A stretch of 64,000 nt of DNA from Nonomuraea guangzhouensis (GCF_019396345.1 NZ_JAHKRM010000031.1:1-64000), one strand, 5' to 3'; counted from the first letter of the stretch, positions 7,838-14,977 are shown. Notes: a model not told the origin generated them from the sequence alone. A program made the numbers and translations.

Positions 7838-8206
7838 GCGTCTGACCTGGGAGCCGCAGAGCCAGCAGGCACTTTCCGGCTAACCGTCATAACGGCCACG
7901 TAGAAGGCGCAGGCGAAGCCTGCGCTCAAGAAGATAAGACGTCTGAGCGAAGCGAAGTCCTCCAGGGGTCGGGGCTGCGGCCCGACTGGAAGAAGCGCCT
8001 GAGCCCCCAGCGCGAAGCGCCCCTACGAAGACGATTGTGGGCCAAGGAAGAACAGCCCGAGCGATAGCGAGGACCGCTCGGGGCGGGCTGCCACGGCCAA
8101 CCACCCAGACGGGCAACGGGTGGGCGGCACACGACCCACCTACACGAACGAACGAAGGAAGTGGTGGAGCCTAGGAGATTCGAACTCCTGACTTCCTGCT
8201 TGCAAA
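7838..8206. repeat. Structured intergenic repeat, copy C, ending in an att-like site
   Basis: It has the same layout as copy B: GCGTCTGACCTGGGAGCCGC at the left, the hairpin chain, the CACCCAGACGGGCAA block, then the tRNA-Ala 3' half. This copy has the better preserved tRNA end. To its right the sequence character changes to that of the large element, so this is the most likely left boundary of that element. Confidence 0.75.
8162..8206 (-). other. tRNA-Ala(TGC) 3'-half, probable att site of the large element
   Basis: Minus-strand reading gives anticodon loop TTTGCAA (anticodon TGC), stem GCAGG, variable AAGTC, a perfect T-arm (AGGAG, TTCGAAT, CTCCT), acceptor AGGCTCC and ACCA. The DNA beyond the anticodon loop (8207 onward) does not match a tRNA 5' half, so this is not a complete tRNA gene. 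Tyrosine-recombinase elements of actinomycetes commonly integrate in tRNA 3' halves and duplicate exactly this kind of segment. The intact tRNA gene should lie at the other end of the integration array. Confidence 0.7.
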
Positions 8207-8585
8207 GAATAATCGGCTTAATTGCCCACCTGCACATACAAGCATCGCCGCAGGTCAGATTATCAATCCTTATCAGCCAGCACCAAGCAACGTAGATTCT
8301 TCACACGGATCCATCGCGAATCCATCGCGAACGCAAACGAAGATCCCCGATGGGCACGGAGCGTACCCATCGCTTCGCGCGGCGGGCCGAGGCGCCAGCG
8401 CGGCGATGAATACGACGGCCGATCGACCGTCACCACCCAATCGGAATACCTCTTTCCGTTCCGACGTCCAGCACGCATCATGTGACGGCACCGTCACGGA
8501 CGCCGACGGAGAAACGCTCGCACCACGAAAGCAGCGAGGAGGGGGACGCACCATCAACAGCACGACGGCACGACACGCGCCGAAC
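8207..8585. other. Non-coding left end of the element with an 11-bp tandem repeat
   Basis: Relatively AT-richer DNA right after the att-like site. ATCCATCGCGA occurs twice in tandem (8309-8319 and 8320-8330). Such direct repeats next to an attachment core can be recombinase or excisionase arm sites, but that is inference. No convincing gene; open frames here are Arg-rich. Confidence 0.4.
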
Positions 8586-8819
8586 ATGTGGCCGACGATC
8601 CCACGCGACGAAGCTGCCCAGCTCGCCGTTCTGGAGCAGACCTACCCTCGCTGGCGAATACGGAAGCGGCCGACCGGCATGTGGACCGCCACCCGCGTCG
8701 TCGCGCCCACGGCGTCCCAGGCCGCGGCCGGCTTGCAGAGCTACCTTCTGCTGCCCACCCTGGACGATCTGGCGGCGGCCCTGTGCGGGCAGTTCCTCAT
8801 CGCCCAAACGGTCAGGTAG
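8586..8819 (+). CDS. Small hypothetical protein
   Basis: 77 residues from the ATG at 8586. The body PRWRIRKRPTGMWTATRVV, followed by LQSYLLLPTLDDLAAAL, is clearly protein-like: a short beta part then a leucine-rich helix. The start is uncertain because no good RBS precedes it; a purine-rich GAGGAGGGGG lies about 50 bases upstream without a standard start codon after it. Its end overlaps the end of the convergent GntR gene by 8 bases. No family recognised. Confidence 0.55.
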   Translation: MWPTIPRDEAAQLAVLEQTYPRWRIRKRPTGMWTATRVVAPTASQAAAGLQSYLLLPTLDDLAAALCGQFLIAQTVR

Positions 8820-9075
8820 CGTCCGGGCGGTCCTGTGGCCAGTCCTCGGCCGGCCGGACGAACGTCCCGATGCTCGACACCTGCCGGACATACCCCTGCT
8901 CCTCCAACGAGTTGAGCGAGTGTCTGGCGGTGTTCTGGCTGACGCCGAACTCCTGCGTCAGCGACCTGATGCCGGGCACCTTGGCCCGCGGCTGGTAGGT
9001 GCCGTCCAGGATGCGCCCTTTGATGATCTCCATGACTTGACGCCACTTGTGCTCATCCGGCACCAATTCGATCAT
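8812..9075 (-). CDS. GntR-family transcriptional regulator (DNA-binding domain only)
   Basis: 87 residues made up almost entirely of the GntR winged helix: KWRQVMEIIKGRILDGTY, then PGIRSLTQEFGVSQNTARHSLNSLEEQGYVRQ with the recognition helix, then a wing GTFVRP. There is no effector-binding domain, as in the short GntR regulators of actinomycete plasmids and integrative elements (KorSA/TraR type) that silence transfer or replication genes. The upstream region has several GCGCGCC/GCGACC words that could be operators. Confidence 0.8.
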   Translation of the reverse strand: MIELVPDEHKWRQVMEIIKGRILDGTYQPRAKVPGIRSLTQEFGVSQNTARHSLNSLEEQGYVRQVSSIGTFVRPAEDWPQDRPDAT

Positions 9076-9739
9076 GGAACTGAACGTAGTGCGACCAGTC
9101 GGCCCCCCTCGCGCCGGGATTCGCCCAGGCGCGCCAAGGCGTGTCCATGCGCGACTAGGTGCGACCAGGCGCGCCTATTGCGCAGAGATGATAAAGAAGA
9201 GGACGTGGCGGCGGGGTGGCCACCCAGCGCGGGTTGCTGTCGGGCCCCGCCGTCACGCCTCACACCTGGATACGTGGCCGGGCCACGATCCGGATGCGCG
9301 GAGTGCCCTCCGGGTCGTCGACTACACGCCGGACAAGCGCGCCTAGTGCTCGCGACCAGGGCCCCTATCAGCAGGATCCACCCCCAGGCGGACCCTATCC
9401 ACCCAGATAGGGAAATCTCTCATACTTTGAGATTGCATGCACTTGACAAATAACCGATCGTCAAGGTGCCAGAAGTGGCAAAGGGAACGACCCACCAATC
9501 GTGAAGCTACGTCGCGTTTGATGCCGTCCCGGTAGAGTCCGCTCCCCCGAGGCGGATGGGGCTCAGCCCGACAGGTGGGGTTCTTTACACCGGATGGGAT
9601 TCCAGGCCAGTTTCAGGACGAGGCCGGCGCCGCTAGCCTCAGCCCCGATGGATCGACGGCCACGCGGGTCATGCCTCCATCACGCACAGGGCGGCCCCGT
9701 CGCCTGCAGAAGGCGGCGGGGCCGATCGTGTCTGCTGGG
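9076..9739. other. Long intergenic region with repeated GC-rich words and a terminator-like hairpin
   Basis: Bases 9090-9180 hold repeated GCGACCAG and AGGCGCGCC words just upstream of the short GntR gene. Bases 9410-9475 are AT-rich and include TTGACAAATAACCGATCGTCAA, a TTGAC/GTCAA inverted pair that could be part of a promoter. At 9693-9723, GGCCCCGTCGCC and GGCGGCGGGGCC form a 12-bp stem with a 7-base loop just after the stop of the Panacea-partner gene. No gene supported. Confidence 0.5.
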
Positions 9740-10210
9740 TCACGTGCGCTTCTTGTTGGATGGCCAGACCTGGTGGAGGGGATCCCACCACACGACGTGG
9801 AAGCAGTTGCCGTAGAGGAAGCCATACAGGCGCGGTTCCCCCTCCAGCCGGAGCGCCCAGACCTTCGTCATGTCGGACAGGCCAAGCTCGATCAGCCGCT
9901 CACGGGATTTCGGCGTGGGGAGCGCCTCGACGTCGTAGTCCTTGCCTGGGTAGCCGCCGTTGTTGAACAGTTCGTTGATGGTCATGGATTCGAACTGCGC
10001 GAGACGTTCCATGATCCAGCAGAGGGTCGGCCCGTCCACCTTGTCGAACCCCCAGGGTCCGTCATGGTCGACGTGGCGGAACCGCCACGAGATGCGCTTG
10101 TCGGAGCTCTCCGCGTCGGGCAGCACAGAACGAGGCGAGATGAACTGCTTGTCCCGGTGCTGCGGTACGGCGTGCTTGGCGGAGAGCTTCTTGTTAGAGC
10201 TCTTCGCCAT
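9740..10210 (-). CDS. Probable toxin partner of the Panacea protein
   Basis: 156 residues, soluble. Distinct features are WRFRHVDHDGPWGF near residue 42 and the ending VWALRLEGEPRLYGFLYGNCFHVVWWDP, then HQVWPSNKKRT. I recognise this as a widespread prophage and accessory-region family often coupled to DUF4065 genes, but cannot name a reaction. Its start lies inside the end of the DUF4065 gene (17-base overlap), so the two are translationally coupled, as in toxin-antitoxin pairs. The toxin role is inferred from this context. Confidence 0.6.
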   Translation of the reverse strand: MAKSSNKKLSAKHAVPQHRDKQFISPRSVLPDAESSDKRISWRFRHVDHDGPWGFDKVDGPTLCWIMERLAQFESMTINELFNNGGYPGKDYDVEALPTPKSRERLIELGLSDMTKVWALRLEGEPRLYGFLYGNCFHVVWWDPLHQVWPSNKKRT

Positions 10211-10655
10211 CGGCGGTCACCAGGGCGCCGAAGAACTCCTCGAAGTCCGAGTCGCACAGCTCCTCGGTGCTGCGGTCTAGCGGCCCTACGTGGGCGCGTT
10301 GGCGAGCAGCTGCCCACGGCAGTTCGCCGTGAGTCATCTGGGAAAGGTCGTGCGCCGACCTGGTCCCGAGCCCTGCGAGGACGAGATCGATCGACTCGAT
10401 TTCGCCGGCGTCGAGTTGGCTGGGGTCGCCTTTGATCTCGCCCTTGTTGAGTTGGAATCGGCCGCGGTGCTTTGCGTACAACTCGGGGCAGACGGGTCCG
10501 TTCGCCCACGCCTGGAAGCGTTCGGGGAACAGCGCCCGGCTTTCCCACGCGAGGTGGTAGCCGTAGGCGTAGTAGCAGAGCTTCTGCAGCTTCATGGCCG
10601 TCATGGGGCCGAGCTTGTTGAGGATGTACGCGGCTACGTCTTGGACGTGCGCCAT
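10194..10655 (-). CDS. Panacea-domain (DUF4065) antitoxin-like protein
   Basis: 153 residues from the ATG at 10655, preceded by GAGGGGAG; the longer frame upstream has no support. It shows the DUF4065/SocA-like pattern MTAMKLQKLCYYAYGYHL, then FQAWANGPVCPELY, and near the end LSQMTHGELPWAAAR. Panacea domains act as antitoxins for varied toxins, neutralising them by direct binding. The downstream coupled gene is the likely toxin. A perfect 8-6-8 palindrome at 10764-10785 lies upstream and could be the operator of the pair. Confidence 0.8.
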   Translation of the reverse strand: MAHVQDVAAYILNKLGPMTAMKLQKLCYYAYGYHLAWESRALFPERFQAWANGPVCPELYAKHRGRFQLNKGEIKGDPSQLDAGEIESIDLVLAGLGTRSAHDLSQMTHGELPWAAARQRAHVGPLDRSTEELCDSDFEEFFGALVTADGEEL

Positions 10656-10763
10656 GCCGACTCCCCTCACGAGCTCACCGTATCTCTTACCCTGTTCAGC
10701 GCTCGGGATTGCATGCCGATTCCCATACCAGTGTGGACGTGGACAGATCACACCAAAAGAGCA

Positions 10764-10785
10764 AACTAGAAACTGCGTTCTAGTT
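10764..10785. promoter_or_regulatory. Perfect palindrome upstream of the Panacea operon
   Basis: AACTAGAA and TTCTAGTT arms around ACTGCG. It is AT-rich in a GC-rich setting, about 110 bases upstream of the Panacea start and downstream of the short GntR gene. Size and symmetry suit a dimeric repressor site. Which protein binds is unknown. Confidence 0.5.
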
Positions 10786-10869
10786 GTTGTGGGAGGTGCG
10801 ATCAGGCAACCTTGCCACCACACGACGACCTCTCGCAGCATCTCTGCCGACATGCCCGGCGGTCGAGCC

Positions 10870-11136
10870 TTACTGGTCGCCGTCTTCGCTTTGCGCGGCC
10901 TGGAGCTTCTCGGCGGCACCCTCAAGCACGTAGCTTCCGGTGCCTGACTCCGTCTCCACCAGGCCCGCCTCGCGTAGAGCTCTGTGCACCTTCTGGGCGA
11001 TGGTGTTGGACATGCCGAACGCCTGAATCAGCTCGTGGACAGTCGGCACCCTGTCACCGGGCGCCAGCTCGCCCGTGCGGATCTGGTCGCAAATGACCGC
11101 GTACGCCTGCCGCCATTTCGATCTGCTCGGGTGCAT
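10870..11136 (-). CDS. GntR-family transcriptional regulator, second short copy
   Basis: 88 residues starting at MHPSRSKWRQAY. The frame extends to 11208, but the extra N-terminus looks non-genic. It is a winged helix: KWRQAYAVICDQIRTGELAPGDRVP, then HELIQAFGMSNTIAQKVHRALREAGLVE and a wing. Like the gene at 8812-9075 it lacks an effector domain. The two are paralogous in size and layout and bracket the Panacea pair, so they may control different promoters of the same element. The intergenic region to 11315 would hold its promoter. Confidence 0.8.
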   Translation of the reverse strand: MHPSRSKWRQAYAVICDQIRTGELAPGDRVPTVHELIQAFGMSNTIAQKVHRALREAGLVETESGTGSYVLEGAAEKLQAAQSEDGDQ

Positions 11137-11314
11137 GCGATCAAGGATCGTAGGGCGTATCAGGGTATACATAGGGACACTTAGATGCACGACGATGCAC
11201 GTAGACATGGTTTAAGACACCTTGACGTGGCAGACTCCTCCTAGCCCCAAATACAGAGGGCCCGCCAGGCGTTCGCGCGCCGGACGGGCCCATCGGACGA
11301 CGGAGGTCCGACTT

Positions 11315-11572
11315 ATGCATCACCCTACGAGCCCAACCGGGCCGGCGGATACACCTTCCGCCGCACCCGCGATCCTCGGCCACGTCACCTGGCGCGACGA
11401 CGTCGGCCTGCTCGAACCGGTCGGCCCGCCCTCGCCCTGCACGGACTGTGGCATCCCCGTCGTACGCCTGGCGACCGGCGCTATCCGCTCGACTGAGCGC
11501 GACATGGAGATCGACCGAGTGGCCTGCGAGGTCGCCGCCGACGGCTACCACCATCTCCCGGACGTACTGTGA
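11315..11572 (+). CDS. Small Cys-pair protein
   Basis: 85 residues from the ATG at 11315 with GGAGG upstream. It contains SPCTDCGIPVVRLATGAI, a CxxC knuckle, and a later Cys, so it may bind zinc. A GGGCCCG/CGGGCCC hairpin at 11258-11291 lies in the leader and could attenuate it. Its stop overlaps the GTG start of the next gene. No family recognised. Confidence 0.65.
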   Translation: MHHPTSPTGPADTPSAAPAILGHVTWRDDVGLLEPVGPPSPCTDCGIPVVRLATGAIRSTERDMEIDRVACEVAADGYHHLPDVL

Positions 11573-11814
11573 TCGTCTCTGACGACTACGTGCTTGGGGA
11601 ACCGTGGGGATACGGATGGCCGCACGTCGTCTCTTTGCGTCAGAACGGTGACGGTCTGATCCCTGGCCGTGCGGCGAGGGCCCTATGCGGCGGGATCACG
11701 CGGACTATGAATTTCTCTGGCGTCTTCCAGTGGTGGCACAGGAGCGAAACGGTCTGCGCTGAGTGCAAGGAAGCTGCCGCAGGCGTCCCACGGCGGCAAA
11801 GTCCGCGCCCTTAG
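11569..11814 (+). CDS. Small hypothetical protein, coupled to the Cys-pair gene
   Basis: 81 residues from a GTG overlapping the upstream stop (GTGA). Aromatic-rich (PWGYGWPHVVSLRQ, then GVFQWWHRSETVCAECK) with a CAEC pair near the end. Such WHRSxxVCxxC endings occur in many small actinomycete phage and integrative-element proteins; no function is known to me. A strong hairpin follows. Confidence 0.65.
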   Translation: MIVSDDYVLGEPWGYGWPHVVSLRQNGDGLIPGRAARALCGGITRTMNFSGVFQWWHRSETVCAECKEAAAGVPRRQSPRP

Positions 11815-11817
11815 ACA

Positions 11818-11858
11818 GCCCGGCCTTCGCTGCCTGGAGGGGGAGGCGAGGGCCGGGC
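11818..11858. terminator. Hairpin terminator between convergent genes
   Basis: GCCCGGCCTTCGCTGCC pairs with GGAGGCGAGGGCCGGGC (15 of 17 positions, counting G-T). It sits between a plus-strand gene end at 11814 and a minus-strand gene end at 11880, so it probably serves both. Confidence 0.65.
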
Positions 11859-11879
11859 CTCTCACTTCGCTGAGCGCCG

Positions 11880-12674
11880 TCAAGGCGCTGCGCTGTTCTC
11901 GCCCTTCTCGGTGGTGTCCGCGTCCCGCTTGGGCCCCTTGGTGTGTCGCCCCTTCCTCAGGAGCAAAGCGCTGGCTGCTTCGTCCAGCGGGTAGGTCGCC
12001 GGGCGCTGGCCGGGGATCTCCTTGCCCCTGAGGAGCCTGCGAATCTGCTGCACTCCCACTGGCTTCTTGGCCAAGTATTCGGCGAGTTGGCCGGCCGTGG
12101 CCGTGGGTGCGGCTTGTCCATCTGGCACGTCTGGCGGCTGTTCATGGTCGACTGTCTCGTCGCCCGGTTCGTCAGCAGTGATCTCGTCGGGGGCAAGAAG
12201 CCGTTTGCGGACCAATGTCAGCCACTGCTCAATACGCAGATCGATCAGGTCGTGGACCCGGTTCGCGACTCGGGCCTGGACGACTTCGTCGAGCTTCTCT
12301 TCGAACTTCTCCTTGAACAGGAGATCGAAGCGCTGATCGAAGCGCTCACGGAAGTCGGCGCCATCCGCCCAGGTGTTGGCCCACACCGTGAATAGATGAT
12401 CAAACCAGTGCTCGACCCAGGTGTCGAAGCCCTTCTTGAGCTCCCCGTCCTGCCACGCCCCGATGCGGTCCTTGAACCGTGAGTCGAATCGGGCAACGAA
12501 CTGGGTGTCGAACCCTTCCTGGAAGCGGCTGTCCACCCTGTCGGCCCATTCCGGCATCCGCTGACCTAACTCAGCCTTGAGTAGTTCCCCGAACCGCTCG
12601 GCGATCCATTGATCGAACCGGGCGTGGAACCACTCCTCGAATTGCTCTTCTGTCCACCGTGCCCTGAACCCCAT
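11880..12674 (-). CDS. Helical protein with repeated F-x-x-RFD units
   Basis: 264 residues. The first 150 consist of a degenerate repeat in which Phe and Trp alternate with acidic and basic residues: ARFDQWIAERF, SRFQEGFDTQF, ARFDSRFKDRI, ERFDQRFDLLF. The amphipathic, strongly charged helix suggests a rod or coiled-coil assembly. The C-terminal part (about 195-245) has GQLAEYLAKKPVGVQQIRRLLRGKEIPGQRP, which looks like a small DNA-binding helix-turn-helix, as in proteins that pair a coiled coil with a site-binding head. The function may be DNA bridging or segregation, which is inference. No family recognised. Confidence 0.65.
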   Translation of the reverse strand: MGFRARWTEEQFEEWFHARFDQWIAERFGELLKAELGQRMPEWADRVDSRFQEGFDTQFVARFDSRFKDRIGAWQDGELKKGFDTWVEHWFDHLFTVWANTWADGADFRERFDQRFDLLFKEKFEEKLDEVVQARVANRVHDLIDLRIEQWLTLVRKRLLAPDEITADEPGDETVDHEQPPDVPDGQAAPTATAGQLAEYLAKKPVGVQQIRRLLRGKEIPGQRPATYPLDEAASALLLRKGRHTKGPKRDADTTEKGENSAAP

Positions 12675-12769
12675 GCAGCGCCCTCGCCAAGAGCAGGAGA
12701 AATGGATCAGTCAAGTGGACGATACGAAGGAACATGCAGGGCGGATAGAAGGCGATCAGGCACCATTGG

Positions 12770-12785
12770 GTCTCTCTGGAGAGAC
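12770..12785. promoter_or_regulatory. Palindrome in the divergent promoter region
   Basis: GTCTCTC and GAGAGAC arms around TG, located between the divergent coiled-coil gene (-) and the putative replication genes (+). A related GGTCTCTCGGACACC, then GAGAGATCGGAGAG, lies at 13013-13043. These could be operators controlling early genes. Confidence 0.35.
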
Positions 12786-12887
12786 AGAAGCCGACCGTTG
12801 ACTTGACGCCTTGTGCGTTCCACGCGGAAAACGTGTGGGGCTGCCGCGTTTGTGGGTACACGTGTTCGGGGCGGAGTAGGCTCGGAA

Positions 12888-13052
12888 ATGACGAAACCCC
12901 GGCGACCAGGCCGGGGTCCGTCGAAGCTCCGAGAGATTCCAGAACCTCACTCCAAGAATCATCGTACAAGACGCTTGCGCGATGTGCTGCCCCCCATGGC
13001 GAATGGTCTGTGGTCTCTCGGACACCTGCGAGAGATCGGAGAGTGTCGTTGA
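12888..13052 (+). CDS. Small basic protein coupled to the replication gene
   Basis: 54 residues, rich in Arg, Lys and Pro at the start (TKPRRPGRGPSKLREIPEP), then RRLRDVLPPMANGLWSLGHL. A GGAG lies upstream of the ATG. The stop overlaps the TTG start of the next gene (TTGA), which supports a real coupled pair. Unknown function. Confidence 0.5.
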   Translation: MTKPRRPGRGPSKLREIPEPHSKNHRTRRLRDVLPPMANGLWSLGHLREIGECR

Positions 13053-13840
13053 GCGAGCCTCAACAGCAAGACCCGCCAGCGTCTGCGTTATTCGCCATCC
13101 GCTACTCCTACGACTGGCTGCGCACCTGGCGGTATGTGGTCGTCCAGCCCTCGGTGAAGCACGTCGGCCTCGCCGCCGCGACGTTCAGCAACAAGCGCGG
13201 CCTACAGGTGTTCCCCGGCGTTAAGCGGCTCATGGCGATCACCGGGCATTCTAAGCCCAGCGTGATCGACGCGCTGGCCACCATGCGATACCTCGGCTTC
13301 CTGTGGCGCAGATCATGCGGGCAGGGATCGGAGAGCGGCCACGCCGACGAATACCAGCTCTGCCTGCCTCGGTCGCAGGAGCATCTGCCGATGGTCGACG
13401 CCAAGAGCGGCAAGGAGCCTACGCTCCACTCGCTGCCGCCGATCGCGCAGCAGACCGCGGTCCGTCTCGGCGTCGCCGCGAGGCTCGCCAAGAGGGGTGG
13501 TCAAATGAGCCAACCAGGGTGGTCAAATGAGATAACCACCCTGGTTGGCTCAGTTAACCACTGGTGGTTGTCTCAGTTGACCCCACCTACACATCTCACC
13601 TACGGATCCACCAACACAGATCATCACCATTCCGATCGACACGATCGGCCCGACGCTGGCGCGTCAGGGCGCAAATACGACTTCAACGACGAGGACGACT
13701 GCTACGACTACGTCTGCGATCACGTCGGAGACATCGACCCCATGGAGTCATCGACGGTAGATGGGATGCTCTCAGGTGGAGTCCATCCGAAGGCGATCGT
13801 GAACACGATCCTGGCTCGTCGCGAAACCGACGCCGCCTGA
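13049..13840 (+). CDS. Putative phage replication initiator (lambda-O-like layout)
   Basis: 263 residues from the coupled TTG at 13049; a GTG at 13043 is an alternative. The N-terminal 90 residues look like a winged helix (ATFSNKRGLQVFPGVKRLMA, then GHSKPSVIDALATMRYLGFL). The central coding part spans an array of four iteron-like sites and a 17-bp-arm inverted repeat (13495-13584) and encodes an odd Trp/Ser/Asn-rich linker. The C-terminal part is acidic and ends ILARRETDAA. A winged-helix N-terminus with iterons inside the gene is the arrangement of lambda O and related initiators. No DnaB-loader gene follows. The initiator role is inferred from architecture. Confidence 0.6.
   Translation: MSEPQQQDPPASALFAIRYSYDWLRTWRYVVVQPSVKHVGLAAATFSNKRGLQVFPGVKRLMAITGHSKPSVIDALATMRYLGFLWRRSCGQGSESGHADEYQLCLPRSQEHLPMVDAKSGKEPTLHSLPPIAQQTAVRLGVAARLAKRGGQMSQPGWSNEITTLVGSVNHWWLSQLTPPTHLTYGSTNTDHHHSDRHDRPDAGASGRKYDFNDEDDCYDYVCDHVGDIDPMESSTVDGMLSGGVHPKAIVNTILARRETDAA
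13495..13584. other. Candidate replication origin: iterons and a long inverted repeat inside the initiator gene
   Basis: GGGTGGTCAAATGAG occurs twice (13495-13509 and 13517-13531), spaced 22 bases, two helical turns. Inverted relatives CTCAGTTAACCAC (13549-13561) and CTCAGTTGACCCC (13572-13584) are spaced 23 bases. Overlapping them, GAGCCAACCAGGGTGGT (13507-13523) and ACCACCCTGGTTGGCTC (13535-13551) are a perfect 17-bp inverted repeat with an 11-base spacer. Regular spacing and symmetry fit an initiator-binding origin; a strong operator or a translational pause element is a less likely alternative. Confidence 0.6.
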
Positions 13841-13848
13841 GACGCAAT

Positions 13849-13884
13849 GAGCCCCGACGCGAGGTCGCGTCGGGGCTCACTTTT
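13849..13884. terminator. Strong intrinsic terminator between convergent genes
   Basis: GAGCCCCGACGCGA and TCGCGTCGGGGCTC form a perfect 14-bp stem with a 2-base spacer, followed by ACTTTT on the plus strand. It ends transcription of the putative initiator gene and probably also serves the Nudix gene from the other side. Confidence 0.85.
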
Positions 13885-13908
13885 CCTAGCGGAACCTGAC
13901 CCTTTGGG

Positions 13909-14316
13909 CTAACTCAGCGAGGCGTCGAGATACTCCTGCACTGGGCCGTAGAACGGGAACGGCACCAGCTCGCCGACGCGGGCCTTGTCGCACCACTCCA
14001 CCTCCGCCAGTTCGTCTGCATCGGCCACAAGGGCGGTTCCGCTGTGGACCTCGCACACGACGTAGATCATGCGGCGGCCGGTGGCCGGGTGGATCCGCTC
14101 GCCTAGGTTCTTGACTGCCTCAACTCCAAGGCCGACCTCTTCGAGGGTCTCGCGCACCGCGGCCTGCTCACCGGACTCGCCAGGCTCGACAACGCCGGCG
14201 GGGAATTGCCACGACAGTTCGCCCTCTCGAACGCGTCTGCGAGCGAGCAAGACACGGCCGTCCTGAACGATGATGGCGGCGGCGATGGCCGGTCGGCCCT
14301 CAAGCTGATCGCTCAC
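13909..14316 (-). CDS. Nudix hydrolase (canonical Nudix box)
   Basis: 135 residues. The Nudix box GVVEPGESGEQAAVRETLEE, then VGL, fits the G-x5-E-x7-REU-x-EE-x-GU consensus with all acidic ligands present. The family hydrolyses nucleoside diphosphates linked to another group using Mg. Its start lies inside the end of the upstream HTH-Nudix gene (17-base overlap), so the two are coupled and probably derive from duplication of one ancestor (both contain WQFPAGVV). Confidence 0.85.
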   Translation of the reverse strand: MSDQLEGRPAIAAAIIVQDGRVLLARRRVREGELSWQFPAGVVEPGESGEQAAVRETLEEVGLGVEAVKNLGERIHPATGRRMIYVVCEVHSGTALVADADELAEVEWCDKARVGELVPFPFYGPVQEYLDASLS

Positions 14317-14977
14317 GTGGGTCTTCCTTTTCGAGGGCTTCCAGTATCGGGCGAAAGATCAGGTGGGACGGGATGAACTTCGTGACTTCTCTGCAGCGCG
14401 CCCAGACAACGCTCACGTTCTCGTCTGCGTCTCTATTCTCTGCCTCACCCGCAAGGTGATCGCAGAGGTAGTACTCGCACCATACGCCGGTCCCAGGGTG
14501 CAGTCGCCTCCCGAGGTATTGGCGAACCGAGCAGTGAACCCCTGTCTCCGCGAGTGTTTCCCGTACGGCCACGACACTGGCTGCGGCGCCAGGCTTCACA
14601 ACGCCCGCGGGGAATTGCCATGTGATGGTGTCCGAGTCGGCTGCACGCCGGCACACCAACAGAGCTTCATCGCCTCGGATCACTACGGCGATCGCAACAG
14701 TAAGAGGGACGACGGGCGGCCCTTCCCCGTGTCCCTCCTCGCTGGCCGCCAACTGATGCATGAAGCGAGCGCGAACTGCATCCGAAGCGTCCTCGTAGGC
14801 GGAGTCCAGGGCACGCTGCGCGCTGGCTGAGAGCGAGTGGTCGGCTTTGTCTGCATGCCAGCTCGCCACAGTGCGCCTGCCGACGCGGAGGGCCTCGGCG
14901 AACTCTTCGTAGGTCATCCGCAGTGCAGCTTGGAGCGCGCTTGCGCGTCGACCGGTCCACTGGTCTACAACGTCCAT
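14300..14977 (-). CDS. DNA-binding protein fused to a degenerate Nudix domain
   Basis: 225 residues from the ATG at 14977. The N-terminal part has a helix-turn-helix (TYEEFAEALRVGRRTVASWH, residues about 20-42). The C-terminal Nudix domain reads WQFPAGVVKPGAAASVVAVR, then ETLAETGV. The first Glu of the box is Ala and the first Glu of the EE pair is Ala, so catalysis is doubtful. This fits a regulator that senses a nucleotide-type ligand, as NrtR-like Nudix regulators do, though here the order is HTH first. A half-palindromic site at 15104-15117 lies upstream. Confidence 0.75.
   Translation of the reverse strand: MDVVDQWTGRRASALQAALRMTYEEFAEALRVGRRTVASWHADKADHSLSASAQRALDSAYEDASDAVRARFMHQLAASEEGHGEGPPVVPLTVAIAVVIRGDEALLVCRRAADSDTITWQFPAGVVKPGAAASVVAVRETLAETGVHCSVRQYLGRRLHPGTGVWCEYYLCDHLAGEAENRDADENVSVVWARCREVTKFIPSHLIFRPILEALEKEDPRERSA

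Noticed and set aside
8162..8236. Complete tRNA-Ala gene
   Set aside because: Only the 3' half from the anticodon loop onward is present; the expected 5' half with D-arm and acceptor strand does not occur at 8207-8236.
8207..13000. Integrase or excisionase next to the att-like site
   Set aside because: No tyrosine- or serine-recombinase motif is visible in any frame near 8.2 kb; the recombinase is presumably beyond the right edge.
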